From the NCBI RefSeq assembly GCF_001375495.1, contig NZ_LN831058.1:1012768-1076767 (forward strand): a stretch of DNA of 64,000 bases. The letters run 5' to 3'. Positions 37,461-45,793 of the stretch are shown here, in pieces; within the stretch, counting starts at the first letter, position 1; the number at the start of each line of letters is the position of its first letter. A model generated the notes under the pieces. That model did no database searches. It worked only from the letters and a program-made list of their open reading frames with translations, and was not told the DNA's origin. The DNA comes from Flaviflexus massiliensis. GTDB lineage: Bacteria; Actinomycetota; Actinomycetes; Actinomycetales; Actinomycetaceae. Both the position numbers and the translations under genes were made by a program.

Positions 37461-37631
37461 GTGGCATCAAAGTCTGCCGACGTTCGCCCCAAGATCACCC
37501 TCGCCTGCGAGGTGTGCAAGGAGCGCAACTACATCACGAAGAAGAACCGTCGTAACAACCCCGACCGTCTCGAGATGAAGAAGTACTGCGCTCGCTGCAA
37601 TGCTTCGACCACGCACCGCGAAACCCGCTAA
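37461..37631 (+). CDS. rpmG: Ribosomal protein bL33
   Basis: A 56-residue ribosomal protein that starts at GTG with TGAGGAAACC upstream. It has the zinc-binding cysteine pairs [11 protein letters not shown] and [11 protein letters not shown], so this is the zinc-containing (C+) form, and [11 protein letters not shown] between. It lies directly after tRNA-Met, a common actinobacterial arrangement, and is followed by a strong terminator. Confidence 0.95.
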   Translation: MASKSADVRPKITLACEVCKERNYITKKNRRNNPDRLEMKKYCARCNASTTHRETR

Positions 37632-37650
37632 AGCGAATACATGTTTTCTG

Positions 37651-37679
37651 AAGGAGCCCGCCGCACAGGCGGGCTCCTT
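37651..37679 (+). terminator. Rho-independent terminator after rpmG
   Basis: A 12-bp stem (AAGGAGCCCGCC and its complement) with loop GCACA, followed by TCGTTTTC. Confidence 0.88.
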
Positions 37680-37785
37680 CGTTTTCAAACAGCACCTTGT
37701 TTCTCAACAGCGCCAGGGCGAGGCCGCTACGCTGACGTGGTGGAAGGTGACGCGGTGGAAGATATTGGAATGGTAAGGAGCGGTC

Positions 37786-38625
37786 ATGCTGTCGGATAAG
37801 CAAAGTGAGCTCCTTGAAGGCTGGCTGCCCGGATACAAAATCGTTGAGGACCTGACTTGGGACATCGCCCAAACCACCGTCCACCGGGTTGAAGCCGGCG
37901 GAGAATACTTCACGGTCAAGGCGGGCACGAAGTACAACAATCACATCAGGCGGGAGATCGCCGCCCACGAAACGGTGCTGATCAACCCTACGCTTGCTCC
38001 TCGGGTCCCTCGCCTTATCGCGGAGGACCGTGACCACCGCATTCTTGTCACAACCCGGATCCCGGGCCAGCTCATCGATGATTCGGTGAAAGAGTCGGAT
38101 CCTGACGTTCTCTTTCAAGCTGGCCAGTTCTTGAGGGCACTGCACGATACCGAGCACGGGACTGATGAGACGCTCAATCGGAACCTGGTGAATGCTGCAC
38201 TCAAATGGCTCGATAAACCCCATGTGATCGAACCGGACAAGGCAGACCAGGCCCGTGAGCTCCTTCAGGCATATACGGAGGTATCCCCGGCAGTGGTTTC
38301 AAGCCACGGGGATTACAGCGGGCGGAACTGGCTGTGGACGGGGGATGGCCTGGCGGTTATTGACTTTGGCAGGTTCGGGCACAGGCCAGCGAGTCATGAT
38401 TTCATTCGCATGTTCTTCCGCAGATGGCACGATCACCCGAAAGAGGCTGAACCGTTCTTTAGTGGCTACGGGCAGGAGCCCGCTGATGTGTACGGTCAAG
38501 ACTGGTGGTACACGATCCTTCGCGAAGCGGTCGCGACAGCGTGCTGGGCCCGTGCGGTTGATGATCGTGAGTTCGAAGCGCTCGGACTACGTTTTATTGA
38601 TATCGCGCTGAAGAAACTCGACTAG
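37786..38625 (+). CDS. APH-fold phosphotransferase (aminoglycoside/choline kinase family)
   Basis: A 279-residue kinase-fold protein. The catalytic loop reads SSHGDYSGRNWLW and the metal-binding DFG-like motif is VIDFGRFGHRP. An N-terminal nucleotide-binding region (EYFTVKAG) is visible. It belongs to a broad family acting on small molecules. The chromosomal setting and low similarity to known resistance enzymes argue against an acquired aminoglycoside resistance gene. TAAGGAG precedes the ATG. Confidence 0.75.
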   Translation: MLSDKQSELLEGWLPGYKIVEDLTWDIAQTTVHRVEAGGEYFTVKAGTKYNNHIRREIAAHETVLINPTLAPRVPRLIAEDRDHRILVTTRIPGQLIDDSVKESDPDVLFQAGQFLRALHDTEHGTDETLNRNLVNAALKWLDKPHVIEPDKADQARELLQAYTEVSPAVVSSHGDYSGRNWLWTGDGLAVIDFGRFGHRPASHDFIRMFFRRWHDHPKEAEPFFSGYGQEPADVYGQDWWYTILREAVATACWARAVDDREFEALGLRFIDIALKKLD

Positions 38626-38708
38626 CTGAATAGTTCAGTTCGGCTCATCCACCGAAACTGCGCATGTGCGAAACTGCAAGTGGTAGCTCTGCTCGTCACT
38701 GCAAAGTA

Positions 38709-39089
38709 CTAGCGAGCATCGCAGTATTCGAGGATGTCATCGATCGTTTCATCCACGGCTTCGGCGTCCAACGTATTGACAGCCCGGTATAGGTCTTGAG
38801 CAAGTTCAGATACTTTGTCATGCAGCTGGACCCAACCGCCGCCAAACAGCGTGGAGATTGCGAGAAGATCAGTGACATTGTCGCGGAAGTCCTCCTCGTT
38901 GCTCGGGTCATTAAACGATTCGTACCTCCCATCCATGTCGCGAGCTAAACCGCAGGCGTAGTCAATCTTGCCTTCGTACGAATAGTCCGCTGTATTGGTG
39001 CTGCGGCCAAGGAAGAACCCGATCGTTCCGCCAAGGGCCACGGCAAGGACAAGGATGATGGCGAGGATGCCGGGGTTCATTTGTTTCAT
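38709..39089 (-). CDS. Hypothetical single-pass membrane protein
   Basis: A 126-residue protein not recognised as a known family. An N-terminal TM (ILAIILVLAVALGGTIGFFLG) is followed by an acidic, mostly helical domain with two cysteines (YACGLA and ILEYCDAR at the C-terminus). GGAAAGAACC lies upstream of the ATG. The cysteines could form a disulfide if the domain is extracytoplasmic. Confidence 0.65.
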   Translation of the reverse strand: MKQMNPGILAIILVLAVALGGTIGFFLGRSTNTADYSYEGKIDYACGLARDMDGRYESFNDPSNEEDFRDNVTDLLAISTLFGGGWVQLHDKVSELAQDLYRAVNTLDAEAVDETIDDILEYCDAR

Positions 39090-39315
39090 TGGTTCTTTCC
39101 GGTTTCTTTAAATATGGTGCGGCAAAAATTGTTCCTGACCAGGAATTGATTGTTGCGACAGTGCAGTCTTCTCCAGGGTTGCTGATGTCCACCTTGGCAG
39201 AGTGGAGGAGCAGAATCGATAGATTCACGGCTCCTGCGCTGGGGATAAGGGCCCGCCTCCCGGCCTTCTAGCCTGGTTCACTGACGATTTCTGCCCCGAC
39301 CTATCGCCGCCGCAC

Positions 39316-39327
39316 TAGACTTGGGAG
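39316..39327 (+). promoter_or_regulatory. -10 box for leaderless ppk2
   Basis: TAGACT (39316-39321) sits six bases before the ppk2 ATG. The GGGAG that abuts the ATG is too close to serve as a ribosome binding site. Confidence 0.55.
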
Positions 39328-40170
39328 ATGGATAGGAATCTCGACAGCGCTCACTCGGGGCGGCCGCGGAAGCTTGACAAGAAGAAGTACGAGAAGGAAC
39401 TGCGCCGCCTCCAAGCCGAGCTCGTCGCCATGCAGCAGTGGGTGATCGAGACCGGTGAACGGGTCTGCATCATCTTTGAGGGTCGGGACGCGGCGGGGAA
39501 GGGTTCCGCCATCGCCCGCATCACCCAGTATCTCAATCCCCGTCACGCGAAGGTCGTTGCTCTACCTGCTCCGACGGAGCGGGAAAAGACCCAGTGGTAC
39601 TTCCAGCGCTATACCGCCCACCTTCCCGCCGCGGGTGAGATCGTCATTTTCGACCGCTCCTGGTACAACCGGGCCGGAGTGGAACGGGTCATGGGCTTCT
39701 GCACGGTCGAGGAATATCACCGCTTCCTCCGGCAAGCACCTGACTTTGAAAGAATGCTCGTTGACGATGGTATTCGGCTCATCAAGTACTGGTTCTCTGT
39801 CTCTGCACAGGAGCAGGAGGAGCGCTTCCGGTCCAGGTCGAATGACCCGATGAGGCGATGGAAACTGTCTCCCATGGACGTGGAATCAATCTCCCGGTGG
39901 GACGACTACTCGCGCGCCAAGGATGCAATGTTTGCGGCGACGGACACCCCGTGGGCTAGGTGGCGCACAGTCGAGAGTGAAGACAAGAAACGCTCGCGCA
40001 TCAACGTCATGAACGACATCCTCCACCAGATCCCCTGGCAGCGCATCGAGCCGGCTGAAGTCCAGATCCCACATCGCCCCGAAGCTACCGAAGACTCATC
40101 CCTCGACCGGCTAGATCGCAACAAGTACGAGTATGTGGAAGATGTTGCGGCCGCCCTCGAGAAGGACTGA
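39328..40170 (+). CDS. ppk2: Polyphosphate kinase 2
   Basis: A 280-residue PPK2-family enzyme that uses polyphosphate to phosphorylate nucleotides or the reverse. Walker A is IFEGRDAAGKGSA; Walker B/lid motifs are IVIFDRSWYNRAGVERVMGFC and SVSAQEQEERFRSR. Length and the LKYWFS-type segment (LIKYWFSVS) match class I PPK2, one domain. The transcript appears leaderless. Confidence 0.93.
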   Translation: MDRNLDSAHSGRPRKLDKKKYEKELRRLQAELVAMQQWVIETGERVCIIFEGRDAAGKGSAIARITQYLNPRHAKVVALPAPTEREKTQWYFQRYTAHLPAAGEIVIFDRSWYNRAGVERVMGFCTVEEYHRFLRQAPDFERMLVDDGIRLIKYWFSVSAQEQEERFRSRSNDPMRRWKLSPMDVESISRWDDYSRAKDAMFAATDTPWARWRTVESEDKKRSRINVMNDILHQIPWQRIEPAEVQIPHRPEATEDSSLDRLDRNKYEYVEDVAAALEKD

Positions 40171-40282
40171 GTGGGCTCAGGCAGGGATGAGATACGGATT
40201 CAATTGGAATCCATTTCCCCTGGTGAGCTGGGAATACTCGATGAGGTGATTACCGTACCTGCCACCGGGTGCGTGACGGGCC

Positions 40283-40294
40283 TAAGATGTCACC
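40283..40294 (+). promoter_or_regulatory. -10 box for leaderless murB
   Basis: TAAGAT (40283-40288) lies six bases before the murB ATG, with no ribosome binding site in between. Confidence 0.55.
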
Positions 40295-41413
40295 ATGAGC
40301 TGTTCCATCATCGAACCGAACGAACCCGTCGACATCGGCCCCTCCGTCCCCTCGACGAGGAGAACCGGAGAGTCGACCTTTGCCGAACTGACCACGATTG
40401 CCACCGGCGGTCCCGTCCGTGAACTCGTGCGCGCGACCACGGAGGAAGAAATCGTTGACGCGGTACGCGATGCTGACGAGAACGGCATTGACGTGCTGGT
40501 CCTCGGCGGGGGATCCAATCTCCTCGTGAGCGATCAGGGCTTTGAGGGCAGGGTTGTTATCGATACCAGGAACCAGATCGATCAGCTCCAGATCTCGGGA
40601 TGTGGGGGAGCGATCCTCCGCGGCACCGCAGGCACACCGTGGGATGAGTTCGTCAACGTCTCCATTTCCCAGGGCTGGAACGGTATTGAAGCCATGTCCG
40701 GGATCCCAGGATCCCTTGGGGCGACCCCGGTCCAAAACGTCGGAGCCTACGGACAGGAAGTCTCCGAAACGATCTACTCGGTGCGCATCTATGATCGCGA
40801 AAAGAAGAAGCGCACCGACATGGTCCCATCCGAGCTCGGGCTCTCTTACCGCAATTCGAAACTTAAGGAATCGACCGCGGAATGGGGTGCGACAGGCCGC
40901 TGGGTTGTCCTGTCCGTGACCTACCAGCTGGGGCTGGCCACCAACTCCACGCCCATCGCCTATAAACAGCTCGCAGACGCCCTCGGAGTGGATGTGGGGC
41001 AGAGAGTCCCAACGGTTGACCTGCGGGCCGCTGTGCTCGATTTGAGGCGCTCCAAGGGCATGGTTCTTGATGACAGTGACCGCGACACATACTCCCTTGG
41101 TTCTTTCTTCACCAACCCGATCGTCACAGAAGACAGAATCCCCGAGGGTGCACCCAAGTACGCGCACGGTGATCTCTTCAAGACCTCCGCAGCCTGGCTG
41201 ATTGACCATGCCGGCTGTGCTAAAGGATTCGGTGGGGAACTGACCGACGGTCGAGCAACCCTGTCCACCAAGCACACCCTCGCTCTTACAAACCGTGGCG
41301 GTGCCTCGACCGGAGACATCCTCACCCTCGCGCGGCAGGTGCGCTCGCGGGTGCACGATGCTTTCGGTATTGAGCTCGTCAACGAGCCCGTCATCCTCGG
41401 CGAGGCACTGTAG
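40295..41413 (+). CDS. murB: UDP-N-acetylmuramate dehydrogenase
   Basis: A 372-residue FAD enzyme that reduces UDP-GlcNAc-enolpyruvate to UDP-MurNAc in peptidoglycan synthesis. FAD-site motifs LVLGGGSNLLVSD and GIEAMSGIPGSLGATPVQNVGAYGQE are clear. The C-terminal part has the catalytic region LGSFFTNPIV and the STKHTLALTNRG stretch. The transcript seems leaderless. Confidence 0.94.
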   Translation: MSCSIIEPNEPVDIGPSVPSTRRTGESTFAELTTIATGGPVRELVRATTEEEIVDAVRDADENGIDVLVLGGGSNLLVSDQGFEGRVVIDTRNQIDQLQISGCGGAILRGTAGTPWDEFVNVSISQGWNGIEAMSGIPGSLGATPVQNVGAYGQEVSETIYSVRIYDREKKKRTDMVPSELGLSYRNSKLKESTAEWGATGRWVVLSVTYQLGLATNSTPIAYKQLADALGVDVGQRVPTVDLRAAVLDLRRSKGMVLDDSDRDTYSLGSFFTNPIVTEDRIPEGAPKYAHGDLFKTSAAWLIDHAGCAKGFGGELTDGRATLSTKHTLALTNRGGASTGDILTLARQVRSRVHDAFGIELVNEPVILGEAL

Positions 41414-41518
41414 CCACAGGAAGCAGATACAACTAAGGAAGGGCTGGGACACTCCATGTGAATGTCCCAACCCTCCCTCGTTCTTTGCCGTCTGACGGAA
41501 GAGTCTTATCTCCTGCAC

Positions 41519-42748
41519 TCAGTGGCGGCTGGCCGTGTCTGCCTCCGCCTTTTTCCTCGTTGGGAGTGCCAACGCCATGATCATGACGATCAGGCCCGCC
41601 ACGGGAAGCACAATCAAGCCGATCCGGAGCGATGTTGCATCGGCAATGACACCGATGAGCGGGGGAGTACCAAGGAATCCGATCCGCATGAGCCACGAAA
41701 TCACCGTCAGCCCTGTGCCATCACGCAACCCGGGGAGCTTGTCCGCTCGGTCGAAAGCAGAGGGGACGAGAGTGGCTGAGCCGTAGCCTGCCAGTGCGAA
41801 GCCGACGATTGTCAGGGGAATCGACCGGAATGCGAGCGCGAGTCCCATGCCGGCCGCGATGATGAGGCCCCCGAGGGTGGCTACCTCTCGGTTTCCGCAC
41901 CTGTCGACTTGACGGTCGCCGAGGATCCGACCGAGGAACTGCCCGCCCACGAGAGCAATGAATCCGAAGGCGGCGAAGGAGGGTGCTGCCCCGAGGGAGT
42001 CACCGAGGTAGAGGCTGGCCCACGAGTTACCAACTTCCTCAATGACGGAGCCGGCGATTCCCAGCAGAACGAGGGCACCCAGCATGAGAAGGGTACGGGG
42101 TGGGACCTTCGACATTCTGTCGGTCATCTCCGCCCGGTCCGCAATATTGTCTTCATCGGTTTCGGCATCCCGGTGCGGGAGCATGTTGGCTCGCGCGATC
42201 ATGAGGACGATGCTGAAAACTGCGGCGACGAGGCCCAGGTGGGCCGTCATCGACAGATCGAGGGCTATGGCTCCGGCTGACATGAGTCCGCCGGTGACGG
42301 CACCGATGGACCAGATGGCGTGGAATGAGTTGATGATCGACCGGCCGTACACCTTCTGCACGAGCATGGCGTGAGCATTCTGCCCCACGTCCGAAATCGC
42401 ATCCGTCCCGCCCGCAATAAACAGGAAGACCCCGAAGAGAACCGGGTTGGGGGCCGATCCAGCCAGCAGGAACGTCACGGCCGTGATCGTCATCGTGACA
42501 GTGGCGACGTGCGCTGACCCGAATCGTCGAATCAGTGTTGCGGCTGCAAGTGCCGCCACAATGGCACCGATGGGGAACAGGGTGATGAGGATCCCGTAGG
42601 CCGCATTCGACAGGTCAAAGATGTCTTTGATTTCGGGGTAGCGCGGAAGAATGTTGGCAAACAGCGCACCGTTCGTGAAGAACGTGGCAGCGACAGCCAG
42701 ACGAGCATTCCGCGCTCGAGCTGGGGAAACGGATGGATAATTCGGCAC
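41519..42748 (-). CDS. MFS transporter
   Basis: A 409-residue, 12-TM major facilitator protein (YbjJ/FucP-like group). It has FTNGALFANILPRYPEIKDIF in TM1, a GAIVAALAAATLIRRFGS loop 2-3 motif and a hydrophilic central loop. It starts at GTG with no ribosome binding site; TACGAT lies seven bases upstream inside a 14-bp palindrome, so it looks leaderless and operator-controlled. It is divergent from a TetR gene, its probable regulator. The substrate is unknown. Confidence 0.82.
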   Translation of the reverse strand: MPNYPSVSPARARNARLAVAATFFTNGALFANILPRYPEIKDIFDLSNAAYGILITLFPIGAIVAALAAATLIRRFGSAHVATVTMTITAVTFLLAGSAPNPVLFGVFLFIAGGTDAISDVGQNAHAMLVQKVYGRSIINSFHAIWSIGAVTGGLMSAGAIALDLSMTAHLGLVAAVFSIVLMIARANMLPHRDAETDEDNIADRAEMTDRMSKVPPRTLLMLGALVLLGIAGSVIEEVGNSWASLYLGDSLGAAPSFAAFGFIALVGGQFLGRILGDRQVDRCGNREVATLGGLIIAAGMGLALAFRSIPLTIVGFALAGYGSATLVPSAFDRADKLPGLRDGTGLTVISWLMRIGFLGTPPLIGVIADATSLRIGLIVLPVAGLIVMIMALALPTRKKAEADTASRH

Positions 42749-42749
42749 G

Positions 42750-42763
42750 TGTACGATCGTACA
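42750..42763. promoter_or_regulatory. Palindromic operator overlapping MFS leaderless promoter
   Basis: TGTACGATCGTACA is a perfect 14-bp palindrome one base from the MFS start codon. It carries TACGAT, a possible -10, on both strands, so a dimeric TetR bound there would block the MFS promoter directly and perhaps its own. Confidence 0.6.
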
Positions 42764-42819
42764 GGTACCGTGGTGGTAGGTGAAGGTTACGATTCGTGGA
42801 GTAGGTGACAGAAGGGATA

Positions 42820-43398
42820 ATGGTGCAGGAGAAGAACGCGAGGGATCCAGAACGGCGTCAGCGCATCATCGACTCGACCCTCGCCACGATTGTCGACGTC
42901 GGGGTGGCCGGCATTTCCCACCGCAAGATTGCGGCACGGGCCGAGGTTCCCCTCGGCTCCATGACCTACTACTTCACGGGTATCGAGCAGCTGCTCCGGG
43001 AAGCCTTTGACCAGTTTGTTGATGAACGGATTGCCGAGTTTCAGGACGTCATGAGCGGTGTTCAGGGAAGACAGGACTTCCGGGAGCAGTACATTTCCTA
43101 CGTCTCCGAGGTCCTCCTTGACCCCGGCCGGAACTTGATCCTTACCCTTGAGCTGTACACCCTCGCGGGCAGGCAATCCTCCTACCGGGTGCTAACGAAG
43201 CGGTGGATGGCGGCAACCCGCGATGTTCTCTCCAGCCACGTTGATCCCGAAACCGCCGTTCTCCTTGACGGGCTCATCGAGGGCTTCTCCCTCCACCGCG
43301 CACTCGGCTCAACGGGGTCGAGCAGAGAGCTTGTCGCCAGAGGATTCGACCTCATCGTCCACCCGAGCTCGGCACCCCTAGGAAACGAAACTAACTAG
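42820..43398 (+). CDS. TetR-family transcriptional regulator
   Basis: A 192-residue repressor. The N-terminal helix-turn-helix is RQRIIDSTLATIVDVGVAGISHRKIAARAEVPLGSMTYYF. The ligand domain follows. The ATG at 42820 follows GAAGGGA; a GTG at 42805 is an alternative. It is divergent from the MFS transporter gene and probably represses it through the palindrome at 42750. Confidence 0.87.
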   Translation: MVQEKNARDPERRQRIIDSTLATIVDVGVAGISHRKIAARAEVPLGSMTYYFTGIEQLLREAFDQFVDERIAEFQDVMSGVQGRQDFREQYISYVSEVLLDPGRNLILTLELYTLAGRQSSYRVLTKRWMAATRDVLSSHVDPETAVLLDGLIEGFSLHRALGSTGSSRELVARGFDLIVHPSSAPLGNETN

Positions 43399-43402
43399 GT
43401 GC

Positions 43403-43430
43403 GAGTAATCGGGTAATCGGGTAATCGAGT
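43403..43430 (+). repeat. Short tandem repeat, 8-bp unit
   Basis: Three full units and one partial unit of RGGTAATC-type sequence (GAGTAATC, GGGTAATC, GGGTAATC, GAGT) start five bases after the TetR stop. It is too short to assign a role. Confidence 0.6.
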
Positions 43431-43480
43431 AAGAGAGGAGGCGGGGCGAAACCGGATATGGTCGCGCCCTGCCTCATCTC
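43431..43480. terminator. Imperfect terminator between TetR gene and oxidoreductase gene
   Basis: The arms AAGAGAGGAGGCGGGGCG and CGCCCTGCCTCATCTCTT pair at 16 of 18 positions. It lies between convergent genes. Confidence 0.6.
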
Positions 43481-43528
43481 TTCGCTCGCTATTTCCGCAA
43501 TCCCGCAGTTTGCGGTTCTGGAGGAGTG

Positions 43529-45469
43529 CTAGATGTCGAAGGCGATTGCGTAGGCGTCGTTCACGGCGTCACCGACCTTGCGGGGTGCCACGCAGTCACC
43601 AACGGTGATGACTTCGGTTCCGAGGGCCTCACCGAGTTCGGTGGCGGGACGGAGCCCGAAGGCGGTGATGATCGTGTCTGCCTCGAGGTCTACCGGACCG
43701 TAAGCATTCTCCGCCTTGATTCCGCCGGGAAGGATGCTCGTGACGGTTGTGCCGATAAGGATCTGGACATTGTGCTTGTCCAGTTCGCGCAGCAGTGACG
43801 TGCGGTTGAGCATGAGCATGTCACGAGCAATCTCTTCCTCGCGCTCGACCACGATTACTTCATGACCGTCGATCGCCAGCTCCAGTGCGGCATCCGCACC
43901 CGACAGGCCGCCGCCGCAAACAATGACCCTCTTCCCGATTTCAGCGCCCTCGTGGAATGCAAGAACATCAACAGCGTTCTCCGCGCCCTCGATCGTGGAC
44001 GGAACGAAGGGATGTGAACCGGTGGCGACGACAATGACATCTGCGCCGACGAGCTCGTCCCCACCGGGCTGGACCTCGTGGTTGAGGTTGATGGTGACGT
44101 TCTCGATCGTCGCCAACTGGCGCTCCCACCACTCGATCATGCGGAACAGTTCCCGCTTGAATTCGGGAGTCGCGGCCGGCAGGAGAACCCCACCAATCCG
44201 ATCCGCACGATCGTAGACGTTGACCGTGTGACCTCGGAGCCCGGCCACGCGAGCAAATTCGATTCCCGCGGGCCCCGCACCCACGACGACAATGTTCTTC
44301 GGAGTGTCGGTTGGGGTGATGACGCGCTCGCGCTCGTAGCCGACCTCGGGGTTGACGGCGCACCCGATGGCCTTGCCGAAGAAGGCGTTTCCGGTGCAGA
44401 GCTGGTTGCAGCGGATGCAGGGGCGAATGTCTTGAGCCCTGCCTTCCTTCAGCTTGTTGACGATGTCAGGGTCTGCAATGAGGCCGCGACCGATAACAAT
44501 GAGATCGGCCTCCCCGCGTTCAAGGATCTTCTCCCCACTTTCGGGCGTGATGTTGCCGCAGGCACCAACAGGGATCGAGGCGATGGTCTTCACGCGGGCG
44601 GCTGCGGAGACCATGCAGTCATCACCTAGGTAGTAGGGCGGGAACACGTAGTCCATGGCCTCGTAGGAGCCATCGTCACACAGGATCATGTCGAGCCCGC
44701 CTTCCTCAAGAGCCCGGATCAGATCCTTGGTTTCCTCCCACGTGCGACCACCTGCGAACTTGTGATCAACAGAAATGCGGAAGGAGGTGGTGACACCGGG
44801 AGCGTTCTCCCGAATGGCCTGAAGGCATTCCACTGCGAAGCGAGCCCGGTTCTCGGGGCTGCCACCATATTCGTCCGTTCTACGGTTCCAGACCTTAGAC
44901 ATGAACTGGTCGATGAGGTACCCGGTGTGACCGTGCAGATCGATCACGTCGAAACCGGCTTCGTAGGCGCGGAGTGCCGCCTCGCCGGTGCGCTGCACAA
45001 TAAGGTGAATCTCGTCAGTCTCAAGCGGCCGGCACAGGCGTTCCGGATCAAAGAAGTACGGATTATTGGAGGACGATACCGGCTCCATGCCCATTTCGTC
45101 GTAGTACTGATTGTTCCGACCCAGACCGGGGGTGAGCTGAAGGCCTGCCAGGCCACCCTCCGCATGGATCGCGTCCGCAATGCCCTTCAATCCAGCCGTG
45201 TGCTCATCCGTATCTGCTCGAGCAAGACCCGGTGCGATTGGTTCAAGGTCGGACTGAAGGAAGTTCACGCCCGTCATGACAAGGGCCGTACCGCCCCGTG
45301 CGCGAGCACCGTAGTAGGCGGCTTCCCTCGGTGTGGAACGACCATCCTCCGTCCCCATCTCCGTCCCCATGGGAGCCAGAACCACGCGGTTGGGGAGCGT
45401 GAGGTTGCCGATGGTGATGGGGGACAGGATGCGTTCGTAACCGACAGATCGCTCCGATGAGATGGTCAT
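43529..45469 (-). CDS. NADH:flavin oxidoreductase, 2,4-dienoyl-CoA reductase / 2-enoate reductase type
   Basis: A 646-residue fusion. Residues 1-340 form an old-yellow-enzyme TIM barrel (ILSPITIGNLTLPNRVVLAPMGTEMG; YEAGFDVIDLHGHTGYLIDQFMS). The 4Fe-4S cysteines are in RPCIRCNQLCTGN with a fourth in AIGCAVNPE. The C-terminal half is an FAD/NAD module (GAGPAGIEFARVAG; GGGLSGADAALELA). It reduces activated carbon-carbon double bonds. The ATG at 45469 follows GAGG; an upstream start at 45508 is less likely. Confidence 0.88.
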   Translation of the reverse strand: MTISSERSVGYERILSPITIGNLTLPNRVVLAPMGTEMGTEDGRSTPREAAYYGARARGGTALVMTGVNFLQSDLEPIAPGLARADTDEHTAGLKGIADAIHAEGGLAGLQLTPGLGRNNQYYDEMGMEPVSSSNNPYFFDPERLCRPLETDEIHLIVQRTGEAALRAYEAGFDVIDLHGHTGYLIDQFMSKVWNRRTDEYGGSPENRARFAVECLQAIRENAPGVTTSFRISVDHKFAGGRTWEETKDLIRALEEGGLDMILCDDGSYEAMDYVFPPYYLGDDCMVSAAARVKTIASIPVGACGNITPESGEKILERGEADLIVIGRGLIADPDIVNKLKEGRAQDIRPCIRCNQLCTGNAFFGKAIGCAVNPEVGYERERVITPTDTPKNIVVVGAGPAGIEFARVAGLRGHTVNVYDRADRIGGVLLPAATPEFKRELFRMIEWWERQLATIENVTINLNHEVQPGGDELVGADVIVVATGSHPFVPSTIEGAENAVDVLAFHEGAEIGKRVIVCGGGLSGADAALELAIDGHEVIVVEREEEIARDMLMLNRTSLLRELDKHNVQILIGTTVTSILPGGIKAENAYGPVDLEADTIITAFGLRPATELGEALGTEVITVGDCVAPRKVGDAVNDAYAIAFDI

Positions 45470-45793
45470 TTCGCAGCCTCGATTCATTAAAGATTCCATC
45501 GAATCCATGTCTGGAATTCACCATAAGTTTCTCTAATCGATTCCCTATCTACCGGGGACCAAGGTCGGAGCCGGCCCTAAAAATACGGGATATTACGGAA
45601 GAATAGGCAAGGAGAGAATTGCCTGTTGCCTTAACGATTCACATAGGAAATTGAGCGCGTCCAGCTGAGTGATAATGGGCGCTCGCGGAATCAAGCACTC
45701 AGACATAAAACGTGTCCCGGACAGAACCGTCAATCAATCCTGCCCGGGACACGCCCGAGATGCTCAACGCGGGTTGTGTTACTCGCCTATTGC
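45470..45793. other. Intergenic region with terminator hairpin
   Basis: 324 bp between the oxidoreductase start and the end of the adenosine deaminase gene. It holds an add terminator: CGTGTCCCGG at 45711-45720 pairs with 45744-45753. The rest probably carries the oxidoreductase promoter, but no convincing -35/-10 pair is visible. No gene is supported. Confidence 0.5.
45711..45753 (-). terminator. Terminator downstream of add
   Basis: A 10-bp stem CGTGTCCCGG with its complement, extended by a CA/TG pair after a one-base mismatch. The minus-strand 3' side runs into TTTTATG, which suits the add gene. Confidence 0.7.

Noticed and set aside
37786..38625. Chromosomal aminoglycoside resistance gene
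   Set aside because: The APH fold is clear, but no segment matches a known resistance enzyme and the context is ordinary housekeeping.
39089..39271. A 60-codon plus-strand frame before ppk2
   Set aside because: No ribosome binding site or recognisable product, and the frame starts opposite the start of the hypothetical membrane protein gene.
43403..43430. CRISPR or regulatory iteron array
   Set aside because: Only three to four 8-bp units without spacers. No CRISPR array or cas gene is visible anywhere in the window.
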